NCBI GenBank assembly: GCA_028866655.1
Contig: JAGWHQ010000002.1
Location: 1-64,000 of the forward strand
Length of the DNA: 64,000 bases
Source of the DNA: Nitrososphaerota archaeon
GTDB taxonomy: Archaea > Thermoproteota > Nitrososphaeria > Nitrososphaerales > Nitrosopumilaceae
Reading direction: 5' to 3'
The first letter of the stretch is position 1; each line of letters begins with the position of its first letter. This document shows, in pieces, positions 44,226 to 52,932 of the stretch. Below the pieces are notes generated by a model. It did no database searches. It was given only the letters and a program-made list of their open reading frames with translations, and had not been told where the DNA came from. Position numbers and translations under genes: made by a program.

Positions 44226-46394
44226 CTAACCGTAAAATGCCTTGTCCATTGGCTTTGGTAATGCGTATGATATATTATCTTTAACTGTGGAATACCAATC
44301 TTCAACTCCCTTTGTGATTGATGGTTTTACGTTTTTGAGTGCAGCAGAAAAGTCCGCGCTACTTATTTTTTGAATGTTATTTCTCATGGCATTTACTGCA
44401 GCTTCTCTGCATACTGCAACAAGATCTGCTCCACTATATCCCTTTGTTGCTACTGCAATCTCTTTTAGGTTGATGTCTCCTGAGAGTGGCATCTGTTTTG
44501 TAAATAGTTTGATTATCTCAAATCGACCTTTTTCATCTGGCGGTGGGACAAAGATCATCAAATCAAGTCTGCCTGGTCGTATCAGTGATGGGTCGATAAG
44601 GTCTGGTCTGTTTGAAATTCCTAGTACCACAACTCTTGATGCTCCTCCATCTTCCATCTCTGTTAAAAGCTGACTGAGTAATCTCTCTCCGATTCCTCCC
44701 TCTTCATTTGATTTGAATCTTGCAAGTGAATCAAGTTCATCAAATATTATTATACACGGTGATGATGTCTTGGCCTTTCTGAAAATTTCTCTAATTGCTT
44801 TTTCTGATTCTCCCACCCACTTTGATAATATCTCTGGTCCTCTGACAAGTATCATGTTTGCACCACTTTCTGTTGCAAGAGCTCGTGCAAGCAATGTCTT
44901 TCCACATCCTGATGGACCGTACAATAATGCACCCTTTGGAGGCTTGATTCCCATCTTTTGGAATTTAGCTGGCTCTTTTATTGCAGTTATCAAGTTGTCC
45001 TCTAGAGTTCTTTTTGCATCATCCAGTCCGCCCACTTCTTTCCACCATACTTTTGGACTCTCAACATAAAATTCACGCATGGCAGTTGGAACTATCTCGC
45101 GCATTGCATCGTAAAAGTCCTGTAATGTTATTCTCATTTTTTGTAATACGTCTGGTGCTATCTTTTCATTCTCGTTTTCAATCTCTGGCAAGAATGTCCT
45201 AAGTGCCTTCATTGCAGCTTCTCTGCATAATGATTTAATGTCAGCTCCTGTATATCCATGTAATTCTGCAGCAAGTACTTTGAGGTCTACATCTTGAAGT
45301 GGCATACCTCGTGTATGGATTTGTAGTATCTCTAGTCTGCCGTCTGCATTTGGTACTGTGATTTCAATCTCTCTGTCAAATCTGCCTGGTCTTCGCAAGG
45401 CAGGGTCTACACTTTCTGGCCTGTTTGTTGCACCCAGCACTATGACGTTTCCTCTGTCTGTGAGACCGTCCATCAAGGCCAAGAGTTGGGCTACTACTCT
45501 TTTCTCAACATCTCCGTATGCTTCCTCTCTTTTTGGTGCAATTGCATCAATTTCATCAATGAATATTACGCTAGGCGAATTTTCTTTTGCCTCTTTGAAA
45601 ATATCTCGCAGTCTTGCTTCTGTTTCTCCGTAATACTTGTTCATTATTTCTGGACCGTTGATAGAGTAAAAGTTGGCCTCTGATTCGCTTGCTAGCACTT
45701 TGGCAATCAATGTCTTTCCACATCCTGGAGGACCGTACAACAATATTCCGCTGTGGGGTTCTACATTGAGTCTTGTGAAAACTTCGGGGTGCTTTAGTGG
45801 CAACTCTACAATTTCACGCATTCTTTTTGTCTGTGTCTTTAGTCCGCCTATCTCCTCAAAAGTAACTCTAACTTTTTTATCAATTGATGTTTCAGTAAGT
45901 ATTGTAACTGATGTGCTTCGTTCTATTTTTACAACAGCTTTTGGTGAGATCTTGTGAATTTTAAAATCCATGGAATTTCCAAGAATCATCACAGATATCT
46001 CATCACCTTCTGAAAGTGGCAATCCGCGCAGTCTATTTTTTACAAAATCTGTAAATTCCTTATCAACTGTAACATTTCCATTTACTGGCATCAGAGTGAC
46101 AGTCTTTGCAGGCTTGGCAACTATTTTTTTCACATTTACCAAATCATTGATTCCAACACCTGCATTCTTTCTTGTTTGTCCATCTATTCGAATTACGTCC
46201 GGTGTCTTGTTGTCATCATCTGCAGGCCAAACTACAGCACAGCTTGATCTTTTACCAATAATTTCAACCATGTCACCTGCTTCAACTTTTAAAAATTCCA
46301 TTGCCTCTGGTTCTATTCTGGCTCGTCTTTTTCCAACGTCTCTTTGTTTTGCTTCGCCGACCCGCATTTGTAGCAGTTCGTCTTTTTTTACCAT
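44226..46394 (-). CDS. cdc48: Cdc48/VCP/p97-family AAA+ ATPase
   Basis: This 722-residue unfoldase has an N-domain (1-180, double-psi barrel), and D1 with Walker A LYGPPGCGKTLIAKV and Walker B VIFIDEIDAIAPKRE. D2 has Walker A LYGPSGCGKTLLARA (Ser in place of Pro) and IIIFDELDSLA. The last residues are AFYG, whose final F-Y-G fits the HbYX motif that opens the 20S proteasome gate. It likely feeds unfolded proteins to the proteasome. It follows aEF-1 beta by eight bases in an operon of four genes. Confidence 0.95.
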   Translation of the reverse strand: MVKKDELLQMRVGEAKQRDVGKRRARIEPEAMEFLKVEAGDMVEIIGKRSSCAVVWPADDDNKTPDVIRIDGQTRKNAGVGINDLVNVKKIVAKPAKTVTLMPVNGNVTVDKEFTDFVKNRLRGLPLSEGDEISVMILGNSMDFKIHKISPKAVVKIERSTSVTILTETSIDKKVRVTFEEIGGLKTQTKRMREIVELPLKHPEVFTRLNVEPHSGILLYGPPGCGKTLIAKVLASESEANFYSINGPEIMNKYYGETEARLRDIFKEAKENSPSVIFIDEIDAIAPKREEAYGDVEKRVVAQLLALMDGLTDRGNVIVLGATNRPESVDPALRRPGRFDREIEITVPNADGRLEILQIHTRGMPLQDVDLKVLAAELHGYTGADIKSLCREAAMKALRTFLPEIENENEKIAPDVLQKMRITLQDFYDAMREIVPTAMREFYVESPKVWWKEVGGLDDAKRTLEDNLITAIKEPAKFQKMGIKPPKGALLYGPSGCGKTLLARALATESGANMILVRGPEILSKWVGESEKAIREIFRKAKTSSPCIIIFDELDSLARFKSNEEGGIGERLLSQLLTEMEDGGASRVVVLGISNRPDLIDPSLIRPGRLDLMIFVPPPDEKGRFEIIKLFTKQMPLSGDINLKEIAVATKGYSGADLVAVCREAAVNAMRNNIQKISSADFSAALKNVKPSITKGVEDWYSTVKDNISYALPKPMDKAFYG

Positions 46395-46402
46395 GTAGGC
46401 AC

Positions 46403-46684
46403 CTACTTCATATCAACAGATGTTCTGCTCAAGCCTAGCACTTCGAATTCTCCAACTCCTTCAATTCCGCGTATTGCGTTTTCTAGGGAATCCATCTGGC
46501 CTTCCTTGTCGTCTAGGGCAAACTCTGCGCTAATAAAATAAAGGCCAAAAGCAAGCGGCTCTTTTGTATATTTTGAAAGTGTTACACCGTCTGTTAATGA
46601 TGAAGTGATCTTTTTTGCAATGTCATCTAGATTTACCTCGATTCCGGTTGGAAGAATTTTTGCTCTAAGTGAGAGTCGTGCCAA
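46403..46684 (-). CDS. ef1b: elongation factor 1-beta (aEF-1 beta)
   Basis: This 93-residue guanine-nucleotide exchange factor acts on elongation factor 1A. The two-layer alpha/beta fold is seen in ARLSLRAKILPTGIEVNLDDIAKKI, GLYFISAEFALDD (the FGLYFISAEF strand) and the C-terminal VGEFEVLGLSRTSVD. The length is exactly that of archaeal aEF1B. It sits between a zinc-ribbon gene (three bases) and cdc48. Confidence 0.9.
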   Translation of the reverse strand: MARLSLRAKILPTGIEVNLDDIAKKITSSLTDGVTLSKYTKEPLAFGLYFISAEFALDDKEGQMDSLENAIRGIEGVGEFEVLGLSRTSVDMK

Positions 46685-46687
46685 TTT

Positions 46688-46867
46688 TTAAGGTCCTTCA
46701 AATGTGCATGAATTGCATTTGTATACTCTAGCTGATTCCCTGCAACTTTCACATCTCCAGAGCAATAGCGAGCCACAACTTGGGCAATTGAATTTTACAC
46801 ACTTGTCGTTAGGCATTATAGGTCTGTGACAAGAACTGCACACAGGTAATGCTATAGTTGATGACAT
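46688..46867 (-). CDS. 59-aa four-zinc-knuckle RNA-binding-type protein
   Basis: This protein starts at ATG 46867. It contains four Cys pairs (PVCSSCHRPI, FNCPSCGS, WRCESCRES, YKCNSCTFEG), which can build two zinc ribbons. Small proteins with this layout (the haloarchaeal HVO_2753 type) commonly precede aEF-1 beta in archaea. A translation-related RNA-binding role is inferred from that context. Three bases separate it from the aEF-1 beta start. Confidence 0.85.
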   Translation of the reverse strand: MSSTIALPVCSSCHRPIMPNDKCVKFNCPSCGSLLLWRCESCRESARVYKCNSCTFEGP

Positions 46868-46917
46868 GATAAAAAGTCGTTTTCTACCGAATTTATACCT
46901 TGCTTATCATTTTCAAC

Positions 46918-48054
46918 TTAGCTCAGCAATCTTCTCAATTCATTTCCTAAAATTGCCTGCACTGCCTTGACCGATCCTTTTACACCAAGTAGTTTTGCAA
47001 CCGATGTAGTATGAAAATCAAAACTTCCTTCTTTTGAGATCTCATCTAATATCTTGGGTGTAATGGAATCAAATATTGAATCAATTGTCTTGTTGTCCAT
47101 TCTTTCAAGAAGGGAACGAGCAAGAAGCATGTTTTCAAATTCCTTGCCAAATTTTTTATTCCAATTTTTTTGATATTCCTCAAGTTCTGATTTATTTTCT
47201 GATTCTAAAAACTTGGAAATTGCATTGCCTGCCAAAATGCCTCCAATCCCTGATGAATAAATTCCTCCTGCAGTTGTGGGCTTGGCTTGTCCTGCTGCAT
47301 CACCTATTGTGATAACATTTCCAGCAACAAATTCTTTGATTGGTCCTTTTATCCAGATTGGAGCAAATATTTTTCTAATGGTTGAATATTTTCCTTTTTC
47401 CTTGAGAAATTCTTCAATTGCAGGAGCAGGATTGATCCCTCTTCCAGCTACTCCTACTTTGGCCTCGTCTCTTCTAGTGGGTATGACCCACGCAAAAAAT
47501 CCTGGATACTTTTCTTGGTCTAGATACACTTCGATTCTATCCTTGTCTATCCAGTCTGCAAAGACTTCGTACTGTGCTGACTGGAGAGTTCCAGTCCTGT
47601 CTTTTTGAACAAGTGATGTTACACCTCTTGCATCTACTACTATCTTGCATTTTACATCTCCGTCTGATGTTCTGACTCCTTCTTTTGTAATCTCCCGTAA
47701 TGATGTTTTTACTCTAATCTCTGCTCCCTTGACCTGGGCCTGATGTGCAATCTGCTTGTCAAATTCTCGTCTATCCAAAACTATGACTTGTTGTTGTCTT
47801 GCATCAATTGTGAAATCTTTTCCAGATGGTGCTACTAGCTTTGCAGAGCGTATCTTGTTGTCAAGTGTGGCCCTCATTGGTATTATCCCCAAGTCATCTA
47901 TTGCAGGAATGCTGACTACACCACCACAGTGTTCTGGGGTTCCTAGTTCAGAGTCTTCTTCTATCACTAGTACTCGGTGGTTCTTGCTTGCAATCTCTCT
48001 TGCACACAAGAGTCCTGCAACACTTCCACCTGCTATGACTACATCATAATCCAT
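46918..48054 (-). CDS. geranylgeranyl reductase-family flavoprotein
   Basis: This 378-residue FAD enzyme has the dinucleotide-binding start DYDVVIAGGSVAGLLCAREI (the GxGxxG is modified to GGSVAG) and acidic E at strand 2. The second FAD contact is GDAAGQAKPTTAGGIYSSG. Members of this family saturate the isoprenoid chains of archaeal lipids or quinones. The exact substrate (lipid or menaquinone side chain) is open. The gene is on its own with an AT-rich promoter above. Confidence 0.85.
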   Translation of the reverse strand: MDYDVVIAGGSVAGLLCAREIASKNHRVLVIEEDSELGTPEHCGGVVSIPAIDDLGIIPMRATLDNKIRSAKLVAPSGKDFTIDARQQQVIVLDRREFDKQIAHQAQVKGAEIRVKTSLREITKEGVRTSDGDVKCKIVVDARGVTSLVQKDRTGTLQSAQYEVFADWIDKDRIEVYLDQEKYPGFFAWVIPTRRDEAKVGVAGRGINPAPAIEEFLKEKGKYSTIRKIFAPIWIKGPIKEFVAGNVITIGDAAGQAKPTTAGGIYSSGIGGILAGNAISKFLESENKSELEEYQKNWNKKFGKEFENMLLARSLLERMDNKTIDSIFDSITPKILDEISKEGSFDFHTTSVAKLLGVKGSVKAVQAILGNELRRLLS

Positions 48055-48135
48055 GTTTTTTATTTTCCATGTATACTCTATTAATTCAATAGGATTAGAA
48101 AAATCTAGTTTTATTTTATGATAATAAAAAATGGG

Positions 48136-48279
48136 TTAGTGGCTATGACCGCAACCACAAGAGTCATGACTTGCTGCGGCTTCATGATGGCCTCCCTTGT
48201 CTGAACACTTGGAACATTTGTCTGAACCAGTGGCAGAAAAGAATCCAATTCCGCATGATATGCATTTCATACCTGGCAT
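48136..48279 (-). CDS. 47-aa Cys/His-rich metal-binding protein
   Basis: This mini-protein starts at ATG 48279 (MPGMKCISCGIG). It has CISC, CSKC and CGC followed by HSH, together with HH and H in the middle: a zinc-ribbon N-half and a C-terminal C-G-C-G-H-S-H that could bind copper, nickel or zinc. It stands alone. The clean start and stop and the clustered metal ligands support a real gene. Function unknown. Confidence 0.75.
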   Translation of the reverse strand: MPGMKCISCGIGFFSATGSDKCSKCSDKGGHHEAAASHDSCGCGHSH

Positions 48280-48393
48280 GATCTAGTTAGATACTGCCGT
48301 TATTTATGGCTATAATATGAACACCAAATAGTATTTTTTTGTCAAATGCTTGATTCAAAAGTTTAACATGTCCTAATGTGATTCCAAATTAGT

Positions 48394-48750
48394 ATGGGTA
48401 CAATCAAGCAGGTAATTGTTGTAAGAAAAGATCTTGGAATGGGTACAGGAAAAATTGCAGCGCAGGTAGGCCACGCATGTGTTCTGGGGGCTGAACATGT
48501 GAGAAAATCAAAAAGAGAATGGTTTGATCAGTGGGAGCGATATGGGCAAGAAAAAGTTGTTGTCAAAGTATCTAGCATGTCAGAGCTTGAAAAAATAAAA
48601 CGCGATGCAATATCTCATGATTTGCCTTGGTCTGAAGTTACTGATGCTGGTCATACTCAGATAGAACCTGGAACTGTAACTTGCATATCAATAGGTCCTG
48701 CTCCTGAAGAAATGATTGATAAAGTTACAAAGGACCTAAAACTTCTCTAG
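48394..48750 (+). CDS. pth2: peptidyl-tRNA hydrolase 2
   Basis: This 118-residue Pth2 releases tRNA from prematurely ended peptides. It has KQVIVVRKDLGMGTGKIAAQVGHACV with the conserved K, H and A-Q-V-G-H, and the C-terminal DAGHTQIEPGTVTCISIGPAP. The length and motifs are typical for archaea and eukaryotes. It is convergent with the membrane protein gene at 48755. Confidence 0.95.
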   Translation: MGTIKQVIVVRKDLGMGTGKIAAQVGHACVLGAEHVRKSKREWFDQWERYGQEKVVVKVSSMSELEKIKRDAISHDLPWSEVTDAGHTQIEPGTVTCISIGPAPEEMIDKVTKDLKLL

Positions 48751-48754
48751 TCTG

Positions 48755-49018
48755 CTAAATTTTGTGTTCTCTGTCTTTTACCTTTACGTCATATGTTGCA
48801 GTGATGTTATCTCCTGCCTTTGCATTACCGCAAGCAATGCCGCGTATGTCAAAACCATCGTTTGTTTCTACGGTACACTTGCCTCCTCCTTCTACATATA
48901 CAACTTTGACTGTCTCTGTAACCATGGATGGAATGAGATTCCAGAACGGAAATACTATGGTTGACATGACTACTATGGCTGCAATGATTGATCCATAAGC
49001 TAAAAGCTTCTCATTCAT
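48755..49018 (-). CDS. membrane-anchored small protein
   Basis: This 87-residue protein has an N-terminal hydrophobic helix (about residues 7-30) followed by an outside domain with VVYVEGGGKCTVETNDGFDIRGIACGNAKAGDNITATYDVKV. The two cysteines (C-T-V..., A-C-G-N) may form a disulfide. It is a small beta-rich domain, with one N-x-T sequon. Its family is unknown. It ends four bases from the pth2 stop. Confidence 0.65.
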   Translation of the reverse strand: MNEKLLAYGSIIAAIVVMSTIVFPFWNLIPSMVTETVKVVYVEGGGKCTVETNDGFDIRGIACGNAKAGDNITATYDVKVKDREHKI

Positions 49019-49153
49019 ACTCTTGATCGAATTACTCCGTTATTTAGAATTATTGAGTGTACATTGAATCTGACATGATTTGGAGATACGTGTGACTTGC
49101 CATGCATGACAATCTTAGAAATATTATTATTCGTATAATCTCCGTTCAAGCAT

Positions 49154-49438
49154 ATGTTTGTGGTTGCAGCAGAAATTCAACTCAAAAAAGGCTCTGAAGG
49201 CGAGTTCAAAAACTGGATAACTGAATCTAATGGAGAACTCTCAAAATTTGATGGCTTTGTGAGAAGAAGATTGCTAGAAACACGTGCTGGCAAGCATGTA
49301 ATTTTGGTAGAGTTTGAAACCCAGGCCAAGTTTGAAGCAATGCACAAAACACAAGAGCATTTTAGAATTCAATCCCGGGGTCATTCTTTCATGGAAGGAC
49401 CACCCAAGCCGACATTTTATGAAGTAGTGTCACAGTAA
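49154..49438 (+). CDS. antibiotic biosynthesis monooxygenase (ABM)-fold protein
   Basis: This 94-residue ferredoxin-like fold protein has the ABM pattern: an N-terminal strand FVVAAEIQLKKGSEGEFKNW, the F-D-G-F-V turn, RLLETRAGKHVILVEFETQAKFEAM and HFRIQSRGHSFM. ABM proteins are dimeric and include heme-degrading and quinone-modifying monooxygenases; specificity cannot be inferred. A single gene with its own promoter gap. Confidence 0.8.
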   Translation: MFVVAAEIQLKKGSEGEFKNWITESNGELSKFDGFVRRRLLETRAGKHVILVEFETQAKFEAMHKTQEHFRIQSRGHSFMEGPPKPTFYEVVSQ

Positions 49439-49489
49439 ACAAACATCTGTACTATTTATCATCAGATTTACAAATTGTCTGGTTGTACA

Positions 49490-49858
49490 TTACAAATAAT
49501 GAATCTTCATGTGATTGTTGTACACTGCTTCAAATTGTGTGACGTATCCACAATGAATGCATGAGAAAAACTGGTCAGTTGGTTGTGTTGGTTGCGGTTC
49601 TACCTTGAAATCATCTAATGCTACTATTGAGATCAAGTCTTTGTTCTGAATTACTGCAAAATGTTTTGCAATTGATAGTGAATCAAGAAAAGCCTTGATT
49701 GCTTTTATGACACTGGCTGAATCTATTTCTTCATCGCTTATGGGATCAAGTACAAATTCACGTATTTTTAATGCAGGTGCTGCTCCAACTTGGTCTGCTG
49801 TGTAGACTGCAAGAGGAGATTTGAGAGGAAGTATGTCTTTACAGTCTACTGTGATCAT
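49490..49858 (-). CDS. protein with C-terminal C2H2-like finger
   Basis: This 122-residue protein has an N-terminal alpha/beta domain of about 90 residues (DCKDILPLKSPLAVYTADQV...SVIKAIKAFLDSL) and a C-terminal zinc finger FFSCIHCGYVTQFEAVYNNH, continuing M-K-I-H: C-x2-C-x12-H-x3-H. The combination is not one I recognise. A nucleic-acid-related role is likely from the finger. It is transcribed leftward, head-to-head with the regulator gene at 50017. Confidence 0.75.
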   Translation of the reverse strand: MITVDCKDILPLKSPLAVYTADQVGAAPALKIREFVLDPISDEEIDSASVIKAIKAFLDSLSIAKHFAVIQNKDLISIVALDDFKVEPQPTQPTDQFFSCIHCGYVTQFEAVYNNHMKIHYL

Positions 49859-50016
49859 GCTTGTCTCATCTTTGTATGATATTTGAGTCTAACAATCTAA
49901 ATTGTAAAACGTCTTTTTTTGATATGTGTGATTTTTATCAAAACTTGCAAGTGATCATGTTCTGTATAGGATTTGGGTTCGTAAGATTTACATAAATACT
50001 TGGAACCAAATGTGCC

Positions 50017-50817
50017 GTGGGTACAATTTATGAGAATGCTGCAAATGATTTTCTAGAACTTGCAAGCGAACAGAGACTAAAGATAATATTCAAACTATTG
50101 GAACAAAAATCAAAAATTTCAAACATGGCCAAGGAATTGCACGCAACTGTACAAGAAGTGCATAGAAATTTTGAGCGTCTTTCAAATGCCGGACTTATTA
50201 TAAAAGACAAGGATGGATATTATGATCTAACTACATACGGAAAAACAATGTGCACTCAAGTACCGTCTCTGTTATTCTTATCAAAAAATAGAAAATATTT
50301 TGAAACTCATGATTTTGGGGATATTCCGATGAAGTTCATACAACGAATTGGTGCTCTTGCTGGGGGACAACAAATCAAGGGATTTGTCAATGTTTTGGAA
50401 CAATGGAAACTTGTGTACAAGAATGCTGATGAATATATCTATGAATTATTTACTGAAGTTCCATTGGATCTTATCGAGCCGTTGCTTGCAAGAGTAAAAC
50501 ATGGTACGACATTTAACTACATATTTTCTAATAACGTGATTGTACCAAAGGGCAGAAAAGAACTGCTAAACAAGTTGGGAATGAAAGCCTTACTTGACAA
50601 AGGACTAGTTGAAAGAAAGATGAAAGCTGATGTCAAGGTAGTTGTGGTCTTGAACGAAAAGGAGGCATGTGTGTTGTTTCCAACTCTTGAAGGGGATGCA
50701 GATATGCGAGAAATGTTCTATAGCAAAGATCAGCTGTTTCACGAGTGGTGTCTTGATTATTTTAGATATTGTTGGTATAACTCAGGGCCATTCCAAGAGA
50801 ACAAGATTTCAGAATAG
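50017..50817 (+). CDS. HTH regulator with DUF1724/FilR1-like domain
   Basis: This 266-residue protein starts at GTG 50017. The N-terminal winged helix (SEQRLKIIFKLLEQKSKISNMAKELHATVQEVHRNFERLSNAGLIIKDK) is followed by a ligand-like domain of about 170 residues with LLFLSKNRKYFETHDFGDIPMKFI, matching the FilR1/DUF1724 type of archaeal regulators. The ending DQLFHEWCLDYFRYCW is typical. It might sense a small molecule. Regulatory targets are not visible; it could autoregulate. The next gene starts 41 bases later. Confidence 0.8.
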   Translation: MGTIYENAANDFLELASEQRLKIIFKLLEQKSKISNMAKELHATVQEVHRNFERLSNAGLIIKDKDGYYDLTTYGKTMCTQVPSLLFLSKNRKYFETHDFGDIPMKFIQRIGALAGGQQIKGFVNVLEQWKLVYKNADEYIYELFTEVPLDLIEPLLARVKHGTTFNYIFSNNVIVPKGRKELLNKLGMKALLDKGLVERKMKADVKVVVVLNEKEACVLFPTLEGDADMREMFYSKDQLFHEWCLDYFRYCWYNSGPFQENKISE

Positions 50818-50857
50818 ATAGTTATAGATTTAATCTCTTGTTGATTGTTGAACCTTA

Positions 50858-51748
50858 TTGCACGAATCTAGTCTGCAGTATATCCGATGTGTCAAGTGCG
50901 GTCATTCTCTGGAAATGGAAATATTTGAAAAGAAAACTGAGGTTGTTGAAGGATTACTTTATTGTACATCTTGTGGTGGCAAGTATCCTATAATTTTGTC
51001 AATTCCTATTATGGTTGAAGATCTCTCTTCTTTTTTCTCTATTAGAACAAAGCTTGGCGGATATATTTTATTACATGTGCATAGTCAGAAAATAAAATCA
51101 CTTGTAAGAAAATCACTGCAAAATATAAAAAAAATTGGAGACGATACCACTGATTTAGAAAAAAATTGGGTGAGTATTTACAAGAAAAGTAGACATTCTG
51201 TATTTGAGAAAAAAATGACAAAGATTGTTCAGGGACTAGCAAAATGTGATTTTGTAATGGAACATGGTTGTTCCATAGGCACCATGGCTGGTATTATGGC
51301 AAAGCGTCATGGTATGATATTTGGAATTGATAAATCTTTTTTTGCATTGTTGGAAGCAAAAAAACACAAAGCAAAAAACATGGATTTTTTTCTTGCAGAT
51401 TCGCTATCAAAGCCATTTGGCTCTATGAAGTTTGATCTTGTTGTTGCCCTCAATGTTTTAGAGTTGATTGAACCGTTACAATTTTTAAAAACTATTGGTA
51501 TGCAGTCTAGGAGATTTTTACTCTTGTCTGATCCTTATGATTATGAGCGAGGGAAAAGTTCTGTTAAAACTAGACTTGATGGAAAAACACTACGAACAAA
51601 ATTAAAACAAATGAGGTTCAAGTTAATTTGCGGTACTGGCAAACCAAGTTTTATCTCATGGAAATTAAATGTGAATTCTAGACTTGAATTAAGTTACATG
51701 GTAGATCTAATTCTTGCAGTTATATTGAGCAAAGGGCGAATTAAATAA
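50858..51748 (+). CDS. methyltransferase with N-terminal zinc ribbon (Trm112-like)
   Basis: This 296-residue protein starts at TTG 50858. A ribbon of the Trm112 kind, YIRCVKCGHSLEME...LLYCTSCGGKYPII, is followed by IPIMVEDLS, as in fused Trm112-like domains, and then a methyltransferase core: FVMEHGCSIGTMAGIMAKRHG as motif I and KFDLVVALNVLELIEPLQF as motif II. The substrate is unknown. It is followed after two bases by crcB, and the two may be co-transcribed. Confidence 0.8.
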   Translation: MHESSLQYIRCVKCGHSLEMEIFEKKTEVVEGLLYCTSCGGKYPIILSIPIMVEDLSSFFSIRTKLGGYILLHVHSQKIKSLVRKSLQNIKKIGDDTTDLEKNWVSIYKKSRHSVFEKKMTKIVQGLAKCDFVMEHGCSIGTMAGIMAKRHGMIFGIDKSFFALLEAKKHKAKNMDFFLADSLSKPFGSMKFDLVVALNVLELIEPLQFLKTIGMQSRRFLLLSDPYDYERGKSSVKTRLDGKTLRTKLKQMRFKLICGTGKPSFISWKLNVNSRLELSYMVDLILAVILSKGRIK

Positions 51749-51750
51749 AA

Positions 51751-52134
51751 ATGAAGCCCTTGTTGATTATGTTGATTGCTGCCGGTGGACTCTTGGGAAC
51801 TTTTCTCAGATACAAAATAACTGCATCACCATTGCTTTTTGGAAGTCTTCCAGTGAATGTTTTGATTGTCAATATTGTTGGAAGTTTTATTCTCGGATTG
51901 TTTTCAGTCATGTCTCAACAATGGAGTCTTGATCAAAAGTATGCTTTGCTAATTGCAATAGGCTTTTGTGGCTCTCTTACAACAATGTCGTCTTTTGCCT
52001 TGGAGACAAGTAATCTTTTTGAGAGTAGACAACTTGGGCTTGTTGGAATTAACATTCTTACAAATGTGGGATTGTCAATTGGGGCAATATTTGGGGGAAA
52101 AGCACTGATGACTGTAATCTTTCAAGGACTTTGA
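51751..52134 (+). CDS. crcB: fluoride channel CrcB/Fluc
   Basis: This 127-residue protein has four membrane helices and the Fluc motifs GGLLGTFLRYKI, LPVNVLIVNIVGSFILGL and GFCGSLTTMSSFALE, including the conserved N and the G-x-x-x-T-T-S/M-S-x-F segment. It exports fluoride as a dual-topology dimer. Only one copy is seen. A fluoride riboswitch was not recognised upstream, and the gene directly follows the methyltransferase. Confidence 0.95.
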   Translation: MKPLLIMLIAAGGLLGTFLRYKITASPLLFGSLPVNVLIVNIVGSFILGLFSVMSQQWSLDQKYALLIAIGFCGSLTTMSSFALETSNLFESRQLGLVGINILTNVGLSIGAIFGGKALMTVIFQGL

Positions 52135-52272
52135 TGACTGTAGCAGACGTGATATTCAAAATCTATGTGTTTTGCCAATGCTGTACTGTTGATTTAGTGT
52201 AAAAATATTTACCGCGCGCATTATCAGAAATTCTTCTTTTCACTTAAATAGTGATTCCTAAAAGTATGATCG

Positions 52273-52833
52273 TTGAAAATTGATTCGCTGTTAATTGTTA
52301 CGGTGCTTGTTGCTAGTTCTATGATTTTACCAGTTGGCATGTCATATGCACAAACTTATGGAGGTTCAATGCAACCACCGTCATCTGGTAATCCAACTAG
52401 TACCAATCAAACTATGACAATGTCATCTAATTCTACAAACTCAAACTCAACTATGATGATGACTAATTCTACTAGCGCAAATTCAACCTTAACAATTCAA
52501 GGTAACGCAACTATGACAATGCACACCAATTCTACTGGCACAAACTCAACAATGCATGGTAACGCAACTATGACAATGCACACCAATTCTACTGGCACAA
52601 ACTCAACAATGAGTATGCCTCAAAATACTACAAACATGACTGCATCAACTCCTCATACTCCAAATGCTCCAATGTCTCCATTACAACAATTCAAGTCTGG
52701 TGTTTCTGCAAAATCTGTAACCTGCCAATCAGGTTATAGCCTTATCATCAAGGCAGAAGATGGATCTCCTGCATGTGTCCACTCATCCACTGTACAAATT
52801 TTGATTCTACGTGGTTGGGCAACTGCTCAATAA
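52273..52833 (+). CDS. secreted Asn/Thr/Met-rich repeat protein
   Basis: This 186-residue protein starts at TTG 52273. A signal peptide (about 1-26, ending SYAQ) is followed by a low-complexity region of about 95 residues rich in N-S-T and T-M-x-H-x-N motifs, with many N-x-S/T glycosylation sequons. The last 50 residues form a small conserved-looking domain: FKSGVSAKSVTCQSGYSLII and EDGSPACVHSSTVQ, with two cysteines (possible disulfide). Repeat copies are 19 residues each. A cell-surface role is inferred; ligand unknown. Confidence 0.75.
   Translation: MKIDSLLIVTVLVASSMILPVGMSYAQTYGGSMQPPSSGNPTSTNQTMTMSSNSTNSNSTMMMTNSTSANSTLTIQGNATMTMHTNSTGTNSTMHGNATMTMHTNSTGTNSTMSMPQNTTNMTASTPHTPNAPMSPLQQFKSGVSAKSVTCQSGYSLIIKAEDGSPACVHSSTVQILILRGWATAQ
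52501..52614 (+). repeat. 57-nt tandem repeat, two copies
   Basis: Two units with a period of 57 bases begin at 52501 and 52558 and agree over at least 54 bases (GGTAACGCAACTATGACAAT...). They encode the N-A-T-M-T-M-H-T-N-S-T-G-T-N-S-T-M peptide twice. The in-frame period of 19 codons lets the protein gain or lose units without a frameshift. Confidence 0.85.
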
Positions 52834-52932
52834 TATTCTGTAAAGCATCATTGGCTTGCAAACAACACCTATCTTTCTAATTTAAATAAATTCCACAAGA
52901 TATTTTACTAGTCCACAAATTTTACAAATAAA

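Noticed and set aside
52135-52272. Fluoride riboswitch near crcB
   Set aside because: The stretch lies downstream of crcB and no conserved crcB-motif pairing was found in it or in the two-base gap upstream.
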